Source of the DNA: Apostichopus japonicus
Taxonomy: Eukaryota > Echinodermata > Holothuroidea > Aspidochirotida > Stichopodidae
DNA length: 60,000 nt
Direction: 5' to 3'
Assembly (NCBI RefSeq): GCF_037975245.1
Contig: NC_092575.1
Location: forward strand, 1,743,001-1,803,000
Shown here: positions 1-10,237 of the stretch, piece by piece
How positions within the stretch are numbered: position 1 is the first letter of the stretch
Layout: each line of letters begins with the position of its first letter
Notes under the pieces: model-generated
What the model saw: only the letters and a program-made list of their open reading frames with translations
What the model was told of the DNA's origin: nothing
The model's database searches: none
Translations under genes and position numbers: made by a program

Positions 1-756
1 AGTTTTGTTCACAAGAACTCAGTCTGGTAAAAGAACAATTTATGACAAATGAAAGTTATCTAAACTGGAAGAAGCTGGCCGTAACCGTAATTATAATAGT
101 TTGACTGTGAATTCTTTTCACAATTTGAAATCTTGAACTGGATTAAAGCAAACGTTCATCACTTACTTTCACATAAATATATTTCACTAAATCGGGAGAC
201 ATTCATGCACCTAGTAGTCAGACCAAGAAAAGAAGTGTGTATCCCACAATGCAATAATGCTATCATGGCATTTCTGCAAGTTATTTCCTATCTCTATCGG
301 TAAACATCTTTGCTAAATATAGGCGTCTATTATAATTATTCATGCACAAGTCATTCTTCGTAATAAGTGCCAATGTTCTCGACAACTAAAATACCACTGT
401 TAACACCACTTTCATTACTCGTAATCTGCAGACAAGACGAAAATTTGTTAGGTTTGCACTGCTCTTTGTTATAATAGTATTTCATATGAGTTCTATTGCT
501 TGGCTCAATCTAGGCCTAAGTTACCGGTAGACATGGTCTGTAGTACTAGTAGACCGAATTGCTGAGTCGAGGTAGGTTAGCAGGAAACGACATTGGTTAG
601 CCTATACTTTAAAATTCATAGTCTAGATCTAGATAAAGTTAGGCTACAGTAGGCCTAGGCTAAAGTTCAATAAAAAGGAAGAGGACTTGGCCACTTTAGA
701 TCAAACCACTTTACATTTTGTATTCTTCAGGCCCAGTTCTATTGGTAATTTGATGT
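1..756. other. Non-coding flank left of the MULE insertion
   Basis: No coding exon, RNA gene or long repeat is recognisable. The stretch is AT-rich and carries several AGGCCTA words between about 500 and 660. It ends at the first copy of the 9-bp target duplication. Before the MULE inserted it would have been continuous with the sequence now starting at 14225, so it may belong to the upstream region or 5' intron of RABGEF1; that is inference. Confidence 0.6.
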
Positions 757-765
757 AGCTGTTGG
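757..765. repeat. Left 9-bp target-site duplication of the MULE
   Basis: AGCTGTTGG directly precedes the terminal GGGTACC at 766. The same nine bases directly follow the other end of the element at 14216. A 9-bp duplication is the length typical of the Mutator superfamily, and this pair fixes both element borders. Confidence 0.85.
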
Positions 766-804
766 GGGTACCGTTGTTTTCCGCACACGTTACTTTCCGC
801 TGAA
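766..804 (+). repeat. Left terminal inverted repeat of the MULE
   Basis: It begins GGGTACCGTTGTTTTCCGC and pairs with the reverse complement of 14177-14215. The mismatches are at positions 3, 5, 7 and 21. The outermost seven bases are the most diverged part; the GTTGTTTTCCGC core and the ACTTTCCGCTGAA block are identical. Confidence 0.85.
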
Positions 805-867
805 ACAAAACGGTGTTTTCCGCAAACAAATTTGTCAGCGGAAAACAACGTTTTTTTCAGCGGAAAG
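777..867. promoter_or_regulatory. Subterminal GCGGAAA/TTTCCGC motif cluster, left end
   Basis: Five copies of TTTCCGC or its reverse complement lie at 777-784, 794-800, 816-823, 838-845 and 860-867: three in one orientation, then two in the other. The same word recurs four times at the right end. Mutator-type transposases are known to bind subterminal or terminal motifs, so these are plausible transposase sites; binding is inferred. Confidence 0.5.
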
Positions 868-1036
868 TACCGTTTTTGAGGGGAGGAACAGAATGACTTA
901 CTGAAATGATTAGGCACATGGAAGGATTCAGGAAGATGGAAAAGATAGGATTTGACTGTAACAGGATAAAATGTAGCTACGAGACTAGATTATTATTAGG
1001 ATAGCTAAGGTTGTAGCTTAGGTTGTAAGCACTAGC

Positions 1037-1040
1037 TTAA
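1037..1040. repeat. Left TTAA target duplication of the nested element
   Basis: TTAA here and at 7819-7822 flank the insertion. The uninterrupted copy at 8791-8794 has a single TTAA between the same two flanks (ACTAGC and GCTATAAG), which proves the insertion site. Confidence 0.88.
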
Positions 1041-1209
1041 AGGCGATATCGCTCGTAGACTTTTTTTTGAGGGCGCTGGCATTATCGCGGTTTCAGCGAG
1101 GTTTAATGGGACCCCTAAAACTCACGTGACCTCGGTGGCAAATTTAGATCAGTGAATAGCACAGGCAAGCGTATGCGTAACAAGCCCGTACCCATGCACA
1201 CATAATGAT

Positions 1210-1637
1210 ATGGCACAGCATTTCAGATTATTGTACTGTTTACCGCAAAGGATTTTCGTACGCGATAGTTTGTTGTTTGTGTGCCTTTTGAGTAAAGAAT
1301 ACTGTACGATTTTCGTACAAATACATTCGATTAGACTAGAGTATAGTGACAATCATGGAAAAGGGATCAGGGCAAGGAGAATCGGGCGAAAGAAAACGAC
1401 CTTATCCTGGAACGAGCGTATAGGTTCAAGTGGAGGAAAGCCATTGTTGCATGGACCTGACAAAAACAGCAGTGCAAAGGAACAACAGCGACGAAGAGAT
1501 GCCACGAAGAACTCCCTGCTTCTACGTTCCTACGTAAACTGGCAAATGGAGAAAGAACTCTACAAACATGTCCACGATTTGTCTTCTGTTAGCAACGCAG
1601 ATTTCGCAGAACATTTGCTTCAGGATCACACAAAAAG
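1210..1637 (+). CDS. Candidate exon 1 of an unrecognised gene in the TTAA element
   Basis: The frame is open from ATG 1210 to a donor AAAAG|GTAATG at 1637/1638, ending with two bases of a codon. The second half reads like real protein: a basic stretch (KEQQRRRDATKNS) followed by helical, charged sequence with YVNWQMEKEL and NADFAEHLLQDHTK. The first half is hydrophobic and less convincing. A second ATG at 1355 in another frame reads 22 plausible codons before a stop, so the true start or a frameshift near 1420 is unresolved. No domain is recognised. It joins in phase to the exon at 4017. Confidence 0.45.
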
Positions 1638-2145
1638 GTAATGATTTGCTAAGCTAGGCTAAAACTGTATAGGGTAATACTAGTACATAGTAGTACTACA
1701 GGGTATTGTCCTAGGTAACTGTCAGTATTGCGAAGTACAGAAAACTGCAAAGTTCGGACACCACTAAGAAATACACGATTTCACCATGATAACCTACAAG
1801 CGAAAGCCAATATCACTAAAAACTAGGAAGCTACAGTTATTTCCTCTCCAAAATGACCCGTGCGCAAGTATGTACGTACATATCTGTCAATAAAATGAAG
1901 ATAGTTTTGGGGGTATTTTAAGGCATAGGTGTTCGAACTTCGCAGTGTCTATGCTATTGTATTTGTAACATACATGATTTGATGAGCCTAGGCTTTGTAA
2001 CTAGGCCTATCATTCATTATTTTTCCAATGGACCTAGCGTATGCTAACCTTATCATACTTATCCTAGCACAAAATAGCAGTAAGTTGTATTACTGAGTCA
2101 TCATCATCACTGTTTGTGAATGCTTGTCATGGGGATACTGTATAG

Positions 2146-2385
2146 GCCGTTTCTTACGACTAGTCGTAACAATTATAAACTATTCTTACGACAAAGGCAA
2201 ATTCATGTGCAGTAAATAAGGCAACTGCGCATGTAGTAGAGGTAACCCTAAACATAACCCTAACCCTAACCGGAAGTTATTGTTACTCATCGTCGTAAAA
2301 TTAGTACTCCTAATCATAAAAATAGCAACTGCCCATGCGTAGTCGGAAATTATTCTTACGACTAGTTGTAAGAATAGCCACTTTG
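2146..2385. repeat. Small palindrome-bounded repeat (possible MITE) with telomere-like core
   Basis: Near one end is a perfect 16-bp palindrome, TTACGACTAGTCGTAA (2154-2169). Near the other is a 24-bp palindrome with one mismatched pair (2352-2375) sharing the same core. The outer bases are also roughly inverted (GGCCGTTTCTTAC against GTGGCTATTCTTAC). Between them GCAACTGCGCATG recurs in altered form as GCAACTGCCCATG. Several CCCTAA units, the complement of the TTAGGG telomere repeat, occur at about 2243-2272. No target duplication is clear. Confidence 0.45.
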
Positions 2386-4016
2386 TACTGTATACAGTTA
2401 AATATTAAAATATCCTTTCTAAAGAAGACTGACAGGGACTGGGGGTCTTTAGTTTCACTCCTCATATTTATGCCATGGAAAGCTGGGCCTTCTCATCACC
2501 AAAAAGTAAACTGTTTTTGCCTCAACAAATTGATGGAAATATATTTTCTAACCACTAGGCCTAGGTGATCTGTTCATCCCCACCCCCTCCAGGTTCTAAA
2601 TTGTTATCAGCTGTCCTTGTTTGAAGAATAATTCTTGTGAATGAGCATTTGAAAGAAAAGCCTCACCTATGCCCAGTCATAATTAACTGGGCATATAACA
2701 TAGGACTAAGGCCTATAGTATTAGTAATAAGTATCAGAATTTAGTGTTCATAGTAACTGTATTCCCTAATTTTGTAATATACACCAGTGAGGAAGGCCTA
2801 CTGTGCTGTACAAGTACAACCACATGGACCTGCAATTTCTCCTATAAAAATAATGCACCTACATAAATAATTTAGAATCACTCCTAACTGATTCACATGT
2901 TTTCACACCGCTGCGTATGCAACTAGACCTTAGGTTTTTCTAAGGTCAGCCACAGCCAGCATATATGCAATCAAGTTTTAATGGTTCATTTGGGCAACAG
3001 GGTGTTATACTGTTATCTACTGACTGTCTGTCCAATATTCCAGCAATCATGTGTACATGTCTGTGTTTGGGATTTTTGAAGGAACCCAACTGCTATGCAA
3101 GAAATTAGGTAAATTAGCCTCACAAATTGAGGGACCATAGTACATATAGCTATACCTATATAAACCTTTATATAGCCATGCCTGGGGGTAAGAAAGTACC
3201 AGTTTTTTTTTTGTGTAGGCCTGATGCTCATACTTTATGATGCTGTGCTAAATAAACATATTTTTTATATATAGTCAGTATATACTATGCTTGTTTTTGT
3301 TCAGCTTCTTGTGAATGATCTGATGTTTAGTATTCAAAAATTACAATATCTATTAAATTTGGTGGCCGAAACTATCTCTTGTGGAGAGTAATCTAGCGTT
3401 AAATTAATGGTAGTCTGAAATCAAGCTATTCATGTAAACAGGAATTTTTCACAATGGTGGGCTTATGTCATGGTGTAAGCTACAGTAGCATCTCAATTCT
3501 CACTCATGAAACCAACTGCTCACATAAACAGGAAGTTTACACAGTAGGTAAATAATGAGTGTACATCAAACTCTCATCAAAAGACTGGACATCTTTTAGC
3601 GATATGAAACCAATCAGTTCACTAAGACAGGAAGTTTACATAGTAAATTTTACATTGACATGTGAGCTCAAGTTGTTGGGCAAGCAGTTGGGCAACACAA
3701 AATTATCCTTACAATTCTTGAAAGGTACCGCGGTTTATGGATATGTTGAAGAAGAGTATGAAAGAATATCTCATCCTTATCTGGGTTTTAATCAATGTGG
3801 GTTAACAATATGTTATTATTGAAATATGCCTAAGTGTTTGTTTGTTACTTTTCTCTTTCGTATTTTTTCTTGGGTAGGTATGATAAAAACATGTATGTTT
3901 GTAATGATTTGGTCATTACCAGATTCATTATGCATACAATTAAGCTTGGGGTGTACAGTAAAATTACTATTTCAGTTATATGATTTACGGACAATTTTTT
4001 TGGTTTCATTGTATAG

Positions 4017-4117
4017 GTTTCAAATGCATCTTTTCCGGAAAGATGCTGAAAGTCAAACAGAGGCATTCTCAGCAGCTGTCACCACAGAAAGATCAGTTGA
4101 CACTCAGAAAGGAGAAG
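4017..4117 (+). CDS. Candidate exon 2 of the gene in the TTAA element
   Basis: A pyrimidine-rich acceptor ends TATAG at 4016 and the donor is GAAG|GTAAAT at 4117/4118. The first base completes the codon left by exon 1 (AG+G, Arg). The frame gives RKDAESQTEAFSAAVTTE and ends with one base of a codon. It is short, polar and probably unstructured linker sequence. The matching phases on both sides are the main support; the function is unknown. Confidence 0.42.
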
Positions 4118-4981
4118 GTAAATTTATATGTTTATCCTTGCATGAATTACAGACTGGAAGAGCAGTGCTAATCTTATCTGATCTGATGTGATCAGAAAAA
4201 TAATACAATTTCATTCTCATTTAATTCCAAAAAAAAAGAAAAAAATGGTAGCATATTGCTCATCCACTAAAAAGCATACATGTGTATGAAAATTTATAAA
4301 AGTAAGTGGGCCTGATATTATCAGGATCTTCTTTAGAGGCAAACTGACTAGTAACAGTAAATTCAAGAGACACAATAGAGCCTGGAACAGAGAGAACATG
4401 GTGAACACAAAGAAAGAAGTTAATGCTGTATTGAACAAAAGGAGTCAGTGAAAGCAGAGGTATTTAGATAAACTGTGGAGTACAAAGCGAGGATTAAGTA
4501 AGGAGAGAGGGCGAATAAACTATAGCAGAATACAGAGATGGAGCAGGATAAAGTTAGTCATGTCCTTCCTGTATATTGAGCCTATTCAGTTGAATGGTGC
4601 TAGGGCATTCCGTCCGCTCTCTCTATCTCTGCTGTGGTGTACTATGTCTGAGATGGTTAGTCTACGAATTCAGTTACCTGTTGGGACATGTCTTTAATGG
4701 TATGATTGGGCAGCTGAAAGTGTTCCCCTACTGGAGTGTCCATTTTCATGGTATTTACTTGTGACTAGAACTGCTTCTTGAGGGTGGTCTTGGTTTCACC
4801 AACACACTTGTAACTTCAATGTCCTCTAAACTCAATGACACCATTTAAATTGAAATATCAGTTTCCAGTGCTGCATAAGTGTGATAAGTTCTAAACAAAA
4901 GGTATATTTTTAGTCACAGCCATAGAAGCTATAGCAGGATACTTGCAATCTAGTAACTCTTGTTTTATGTAATCTCTACAG

Positions 4982-5184
4982 ATACTCCTGATCCAGTTAC
5001 TTCAACACCTCTCAAGAAGCCATCTGCCAATGTTCTGTCCAATGTTACCAGTAGGATTAGATATGGAGCAGCATGGGAGAGAAACCTCAGACTATACGAA
5101 TACACATTGCCACATTTACATGATCCTGAACAAAAGAGATCATACATATGGCAGGGGCAAGCACTTTTCCCAGACTTTTGTTGA
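4982..5184 (+). CDS. Candidate exon 3 of the gene in the TTAA element
   Basis: The acceptor CTCTACAG ends at 4981. The two bases AT complete the codon left by exon 2 (G+AT, Asp). The frame continues TPDPVTSTPLKKPSANVLSN and stays open to a TGA at 5182-5184. It may instead end at an earlier donor, such as the weak GTAGGA near 5051. The serine/threonine/proline-rich start resembles a linker. No family is recognised, and the minus-strand frame over the same bases is taken as a shadow. Confidence 0.4.
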
Positions 5185-7401
5185 CAGGTTGTGCGACATT
5201 CACAAACGTTGGATTAGCAGCTAATGATACATCTGCATCACCAGATTGAGATAAATTGCTTTCGTCCATTTTGTTCGATAGTAGCTATGACTGTGAATCA
5301 GGAGCTTGGCCACCCTCTAAGTCAAGGTGGGCAAGGTTGGGGAAATTCAATCAAGGAGTAACAATCAGAGAATGGCCAGCTTTATATTATTGTATATAGG
5401 CCTACACGCACAGCGTGTATAAATATCTGTATCGGTTTATTTATACTGGTGTTCATTTCCGTTGCCAGGAGGGGATATGATTTGAACGTGGGGGAGGGTG
5501 TGGGGGGGTGGGGAGGGGGTCCCATTTGAAGTGTCCAAACGATGCTAATCTTTACATCTATCTTCTTGAATCACATGTACCCCTATCGACACGATCAATC
5601 AGTCCTGTCTCTCACCTCCTCTCATGCACTGGTGTATTTATTTCCTGGCAAGATAACAGTTAGGCATAGTAAGGGTCAGAGGTCATCACAACTTAAAGAG
5701 TTGTGCGAGTCCCTGTGGTCTCTTACATCCTGGTAGCAGTAGAGGGAAGAAGCCTAATAGATCAGAAACCATAATCATCTTCTGTTGTGTCTTATTTTCC
5801 AGCATCCTTGAAACATTATATCCTTCCCCTCTGATTTGTTGATGTCATAAAGCTGTATTTATGTTGTGCATTATTTAATTCCAGTATTTAGATTGTATAT
5901 TCTTCTTGTGTATTTGACAGTATCCCAGTGATCTCCATTTTTCTGCTCTTGGTTTTTTTCTCTCTATGGACTTTCATATCATATCTATCTCTACCCCTAG
6001 CCTCCATCTCCACATTTTCTTTACTTTCTTCCTCCATCCCTTCATCTGTCTTTCACGCTTTCTTTCTTGACCTCTTTCCTCCCCTCTGTTTACCCTGTAT
6101 GTTTTAGTTTGCCGACTCCCCCCCCCCCCGCATCTCACCCCCAAAAAAGTTCACAAGGTTGACAAGTCTCCCCGTGCTAGTCCCAAGCTATACACCCTTG
6201 TTGTGGTGACCGTTCAATATACTTGCGGATCAAATGGAAAGCCCCACCCTTTACTTCCCAGTGTCATGAATCGGCAAATGGAAGATTATTCGGAGTTGTT
6301 CGTGATGGTTCATGGTGATCTTATAGTCAGGCATAGGCCTATATGGTTCTCTTTGTCCTTCATTGCCGTCGAAGTTTGAAATGAATTAATCGTGCTAGGA
6401 ACTTCCGGGCAATGTTTAATTTTCTGTGGCAAGAAAAAAAGTTTCCCCCCAGTCTCTCCTGGTTGACTATATAGAGCCCGTACGCCTATATGGTCACACA
6501 ATAGTATAGATAAGTATGATCCATGCAGACATCTAGTATATATTTTTTTAAATTCAATCCAATTTCAGTTAAAGTTTCGAGTTGTAATTCGAGTCAGTCG
6601 TGATGAGGTGCCCCATGGTGGAGCTGGGTAACCCACCCCAACCCCGTTGCCGACTTTTTGGCATTTCGTTGGGAGCCGTTCGGAACAAGAAGCAGGATAG
6701 TCAATTCTGGGAGTACAGTACGCTGGAAAGCAATACACTGACGTGATTTAAAAAAAAAAGAAGTTTCTTGCTTTGACGGCCGATGCTCAGCGAGACACTT
6801 TTCAATGGAAATAACTATTAGTTTATTGTTCATGTACTTATTCCCTTTTTGCCAATCCTTTCTAAAGAGGGTGGAGCCGCCCTTATGGCAACGTATTTTC
6901 CTTTCCTTTTCCGTTCAAGTTTCGTTATTTTTTAATTCTGGTCAAAGGGGTGCAAGGACAGGGTTTACGTGCACCGGTTAGGAGGACGGGGTGCAGCTAG
7001 GGCAAGTGCTCTGTGATCGCCTAAAGGGCCCGTTGCCAGGAGTCCAAAAATAATTAAATATACATATTTATCTGTATATGGTATATGACATAAAATGCTT
7101 TGTCTTTCCCTCCTGATATATAACTAAAATTTATATATAAAATACAATGTAAGCTGTGACTCAGTCTGTGTATAATTAATACCTAAATTGGCTGAAGTAC
7201 CAATTGTTCACACATGACGGACTTGACTTTACGTTTGATACCCAATAGTTTGTAATCACTTCAGTCAATTTTTTCACTCATTCGCGTTTGTCTTTTTGTG
7301 ACACCAGTCAGCGTGAATCAGACATAAAGTTCATAACTATTAGTTTCTTGAGCTGTTTCTTGACTTCAACTGCTCACCATGTAGGCCTAAAAGAGTAAAA
7401 G

Positions 7402-7430
7402 CAGGGAACTGCTAGAGTAGCAGCTCCCTG
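7402..7430. repeat. Hairpin near the right end of the TTAA element
   Basis: Arms CAGGGAACTGCT and AGCAGCTCCCTG (11 of 12 pairs) enclose a 5-base loop. A related hairpin lies at 7580-7607, so the two may be diverged copies of one subterminal motif. Function unknown. Confidence 0.5.
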
Positions 7431-7579
7431 GTCGAACTATTACGCATGATGCAAAGCTCGACCGTAACCTATACTGTACAGCCCATTAGTTGTGAAAAGT
7501 TCTGAACGTAAAACAAAGCACTGAGTTTTGTATCACACAACACACACGAAAACGCGGCGTAATACCGCATACTACTGAC

Positions 7580-7607
7580 CAGGGAGTTGCTCTATAACAA
7601 CTCCCTG
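7580..7607. repeat. Second hairpin near the right end of the TTAA element
   Basis: A perfect 10-bp stem (CAGGGAGTTG / CAACTCCCTG) has an 8-base loop. The arm sequence is shared with the hairpin at 7402-7430. It lies just before the acceptor of the last candidate exon. Confidence 0.5.
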
Positions 7608-7618
7608 TACTGCCACAG

Positions 7619-7829
7619 ACAAGAAACTATGCAGGAATTTCGCCAAGGCCACCGTTCAAGTAACCAAACCCGTTTATTGCTTACTAGCCGTAAATACGGG
7701 ATTGCTGAGAAATTACGAGACAACAGCGACGATCCGATAGAGGGTAGTATTGATATTATTTTTGAATCGGGTGGTGTGAAGGACAGAATTTACGAGGAAA
7801 TTACGAGCGATCCCACCTTTAAGCTATAA
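7619..7829 (+). CDS. Candidate last exon in the TTAA element
   Basis: The acceptor TGCCACAG ends at 7618. The frame is open for about 69 codons and protein-like, with charged sequence such as KLRDNSDDPIEGSIDI and ESGGVKDRIYEEI. It runs through the right terminal repeat and the TTAA, and stops at 7827-7829 in the flanking MULE sequence. A C-terminus that depends on the insertion site is odd, so this may be a truncated or fortuitous reading. No family is recognised and no exon was found that links it to the one at 4982. Confidence 0.3.
7819..7822. repeat. Right TTAA target duplication of the nested element
   Basis: This TTAA follows CCCACCT, the right terminus of the nested element. Together with TTAA at 1037-1040 it marks the insertion. 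Confidence 0.88.
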
Positions 7830-8518
7830 GCACAAGTTTAATTTTAGTTAAACAGCGCCACCTTTTTGGGTTGTAGTTTTCGATATGCCGTGAAGGTGAA
7901 AAAAAGGTGAGCTGCCGTTACGATTTGGTCTCGCTAAGTTTCATCCTTTAGGGGGAGGAGGGTGAGGGGTGGGGTGATATTTTGATCTATTGGTAATATT
8001 ATATGTACAGAGTGAAAATATAAAGGGCCATATAATATCATGTCGGTGGATATTGTGTATGGTGTTTTATTCATAATTCATAACCTCATTCAGTGGGTTT
8101 TTGAACGTTAGTAACAGTAGACCTAAGCCCGCGAAGTAAGAAGCTAAAATGGGAGCTGGGGTTGTGAGTTTGTTTATAGCGGTTGGTAAATACCGCAGCA
8201 AATTGCAGGTTGTACCCAAATGCTCTTGAAACAGTTTATTTTGGTAACCTTAATCAGAGGGGCAGGGTGGGCACAGTGGATCACTGGGGCAGAGAGGATC
8301 ATGGGGCACAGTGTTACTGTTCACTTCAAATAACTGAAAGAAATAGAATAAAAACAGTATGTATTTCTATTAATTTTACCATCACATCGAAGCCTATTAT
8401 TCCCAAAAGAATAACCATAGTGGCTGCAGTACCAGACAAAGTTGAAAATTCATTGTTGCTGCTTATCATTGTGTTTATACCAGGGTTTAGCCTAGTTTTA
8501 CAGTTTGTTTTACTGAGA
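7819..8518 (+). repeat. First copy of the 700-bp MULE internal segment
   Basis: Repeated at 8791-9490 with a constant offset of 972. The next base is C (8519) here and A (9491) in the second copy; from 8520 this copy is interrupted by a new MULE left end. It contains an open frame of about 112 codons (from 8183) that is identical in the second copy, resembles no family I know, and is probably non-coding. Confidence 0.88.
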
Positions 8519-8519
8519 C

Positions 8520-8794
8520 GGGTACCGTTGTTTTCCGCACACGTTACTTTCCGCTGAAACAAAACGGTGTTTTCCGCAAACAAATTTGTCAGCGGAAAAC
8601 AACGTTTTTTTCAGCGGAAAGTACCGTTTTTGAGGGGAGGAACAGAATGACTTACTGAAATGATTAGGCACATGGAAGGATTCAGGAAGATGGAAAAGAT
8701 AGGATTTGACTGTAACAGGATAAAATGTAGCTACGAGACTAGATTATTATTAGGATAGCTAAGGTTGTAGCTTAGGTTGTAAGCACTAGCTTAA
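8520..8794 (+). repeat. Second copy of the MULE left end, with the empty TTAA site
   Basis: It starts exactly at the terminal GGGTACC of the MULE, matches 766-1040 without an indel, and runs directly into the internal segment. The single TTAA at 8791-8794 is the unoccupied version of the site filled by the TTAA element in the first copy. The nine bases before it (8511-8519, TACTGAGAC) would be the left target duplication if this end arrived by a nested insertion. Confidence 0.9.
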
Positions 8795-9490
8795 GCTATA
8801 AGCACAAGTTTAATTTTAGTTAAACAGCGCCACCTTTTTGGGTTGTAGTTTTCGATATGCCGTGAAGGTGAAAAAAAGGTGAGCTGCCGTTACGATTTGG
8901 TCTCGCTAAGTTTCATCCTTTAGGGGGAGGAGGGTGAGGGGTGGGGTGATATTTTGATCTATTGGTAATATTATATGTACAGAGTGAAAATATAAAGGGC
9001 CATATAATATCATGTCGGTGGATATTGTGTATGGTGTTTTATTCATAATTCATAACCTCATTCAGTGGGTTTTTGAACGTTAGTAACAGTAGACCTAAGC
9101 CCGCGAAGTAAGAAGCTAAAATGGGAGCTGGGGTTGTGAGTTTGTTTATAGCGGTTGGTAAATACCGCAGCAAATTGCAGGTTGTACCCAAATGCTCTTG
9201 AAACAGTTTATTTTGGTAACCTTAATCAGAGGGGCAGGGTGGGCACAGTGGATCACTGGGGCAGAGAGGATCATGGGGCACAGTGTTACTGTTCACTTCA
9301 AATAACTGAAAGAAATAGAATAAAAACAGTATGTATTTCTATTAATTTTACCATCACATCGAAGCCTATTATTCCCAAAAGAATAACCATAGTGGCTGCA
9401 GTACCAGACAAAGTTGAAAATTCATTGTTGCTGCTTATCATTGTGTTTATACCAGGGTTTAGCCTAGTTTTACAGTTTGTTTTACTGAGA
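8791..9490 (+). repeat. Second copy of the 700-bp MULE internal segment
   Basis: Direct repeat of 7819-8518. Here it continues without a break into the MULE body (AAGTAGAAAAGC from 9491) and on to the 3' side of the transposase gene, so this is the intact arrangement. Confidence 0.88.
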
Positions 9491-10077
9491 AAGTAGAAAA
9501 GCATTAACAGTAGATGTTTTGATGTAAGGCTATTTTAGTATTGTTGAGTGTAGTGTGCATATAACTATCAATTTTCTTGCTGCTCGTAAGATCACCTTGA
9601 GATACTTTATTTTCTTTTTGATCATTTCACATGTGCAAATTCGTCCAGGTAGATACCAAACAAAGTTGTATCTATTAAGGTAGGCTATAGTTTCAATTTT
9701 TGGATTTGGCCAATATTAATATTCATAGTTGAGATTGAATGTGTTTGTTACCCTTGCTGCCATTTAAATCACCTTTAGCATTTTAATTTGGTTGTCGATT
9801 TTTTGATGTACGCAAATTAGTTAGCTAAGTTGTTCTTTGTTTCCTTTTCTAATGATTCACTGTGCCCCATTGAGTGAGCCAGTCTGAAAAAAATCACCCC
9901 CCCCTGCCTCTCCCCCATGAAATTTAAATTGTTGCTAGGTCGGTGTAGGGAATTGCTGTGAATGTAGCATTCATTATATACAATCAGACACACAAAAAAG
10001 GAGAGAAAGGGCTTTTTAACATTTAAAAAGTCTATTCAACAATAAAACAAATATAACACATTTAATCAAACAGGCGA
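9491..10077. other. Non-coding MULE body downstream of the transposase gene
   Basis: AT-rich with no protein-like frame. A short C-run lies near 9896-9905. It is the stretch between the transposase poly(A) signal and the duplicated left-end segments. Confidence 0.6.
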
Positions 10078-10083
10078 TTTATT
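10078..10083 (-). terminator. Poly(A) signal of the MULE transposase gene
   Basis: TTTATT on the plus strand is AATAAA on the coding strand, about 155 bases after the stop codon. No closer canonical signal was noticed. Confidence 0.55.
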
Positions 10084-10237
10084 AATAACGTTCAAAGCCA
10101 ACAAGAACACTTAAATTTTTAATCATGGTTGAGCGCACTTGGGAACTACCCCCAAGGCCCTGCCCATGCCCTCTTTTCTCCCCGTAGGGACAGGCGAGGA
10201 GTTAGTTCCTGTTACCTATACAGCTCGATCTCTTCTC

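Larger units (their letters stand above)
766..1040 (+). repeat. First copy of the MULE left end (275 bp)
   Basis: Repeated in direct orientation at 8520-8794 with a constant offset of 7754, so there are no indels, and no base difference seen by eye. It contains the terminal repeat, five GCGGAAA-type motifs and 170 bases of subterminal sequence ending in TTAA, where the TTAA element inserted. Confidence 0.9.
1041..7818 (+). mobile_element. TTAA-flanked DNA transposon (6778 bp) inside the MULE
   Basis: It begins AGGCGATATCGCTCGTA, and the reverse complement of its right end begins AGGTGGGATCGCTCGTA: 14 of 17 positions match as terminal inverted repeats. TTAA duplications flank it and the empty site is present at 8791. 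TTAA duplication is characteristic of the piggyBac and Kolobok superfamilies. I recognise no complete transposase, so the superfamily stays open and the copy may be non-autonomous. Inside are candidate exons of a spliced plus-strand gene, a palindrome-bounded small repeat (2146-2385) and two hairpins near the right end (7402-7430, 7580-7607). The rest, including about 5.2-7.4 kb, holds no feature that I can name. Confidence 0.82.

Noticed and set aside
2243-2272. Telomere or chromosome end
   Set aside because: Only a few CCCTAA units, within a small repeat and with a normal gene-containing sequence on both sides.
766-8526. A short MULE ending at 8520-8526
   Set aside because: The second terminal sequence is in direct, not inverted, orientation relative to 766, so it is another left end. 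The true right end is 14177-14215, followed by the target duplication.
8183-9496. Two identical open frames of over 110 codons (8183 and 9155)
   Set aside because: They are the same sequence twice because the MULE segment is duplicated. The peptide resembles no family and the frame ends differ only at the duplication junction.
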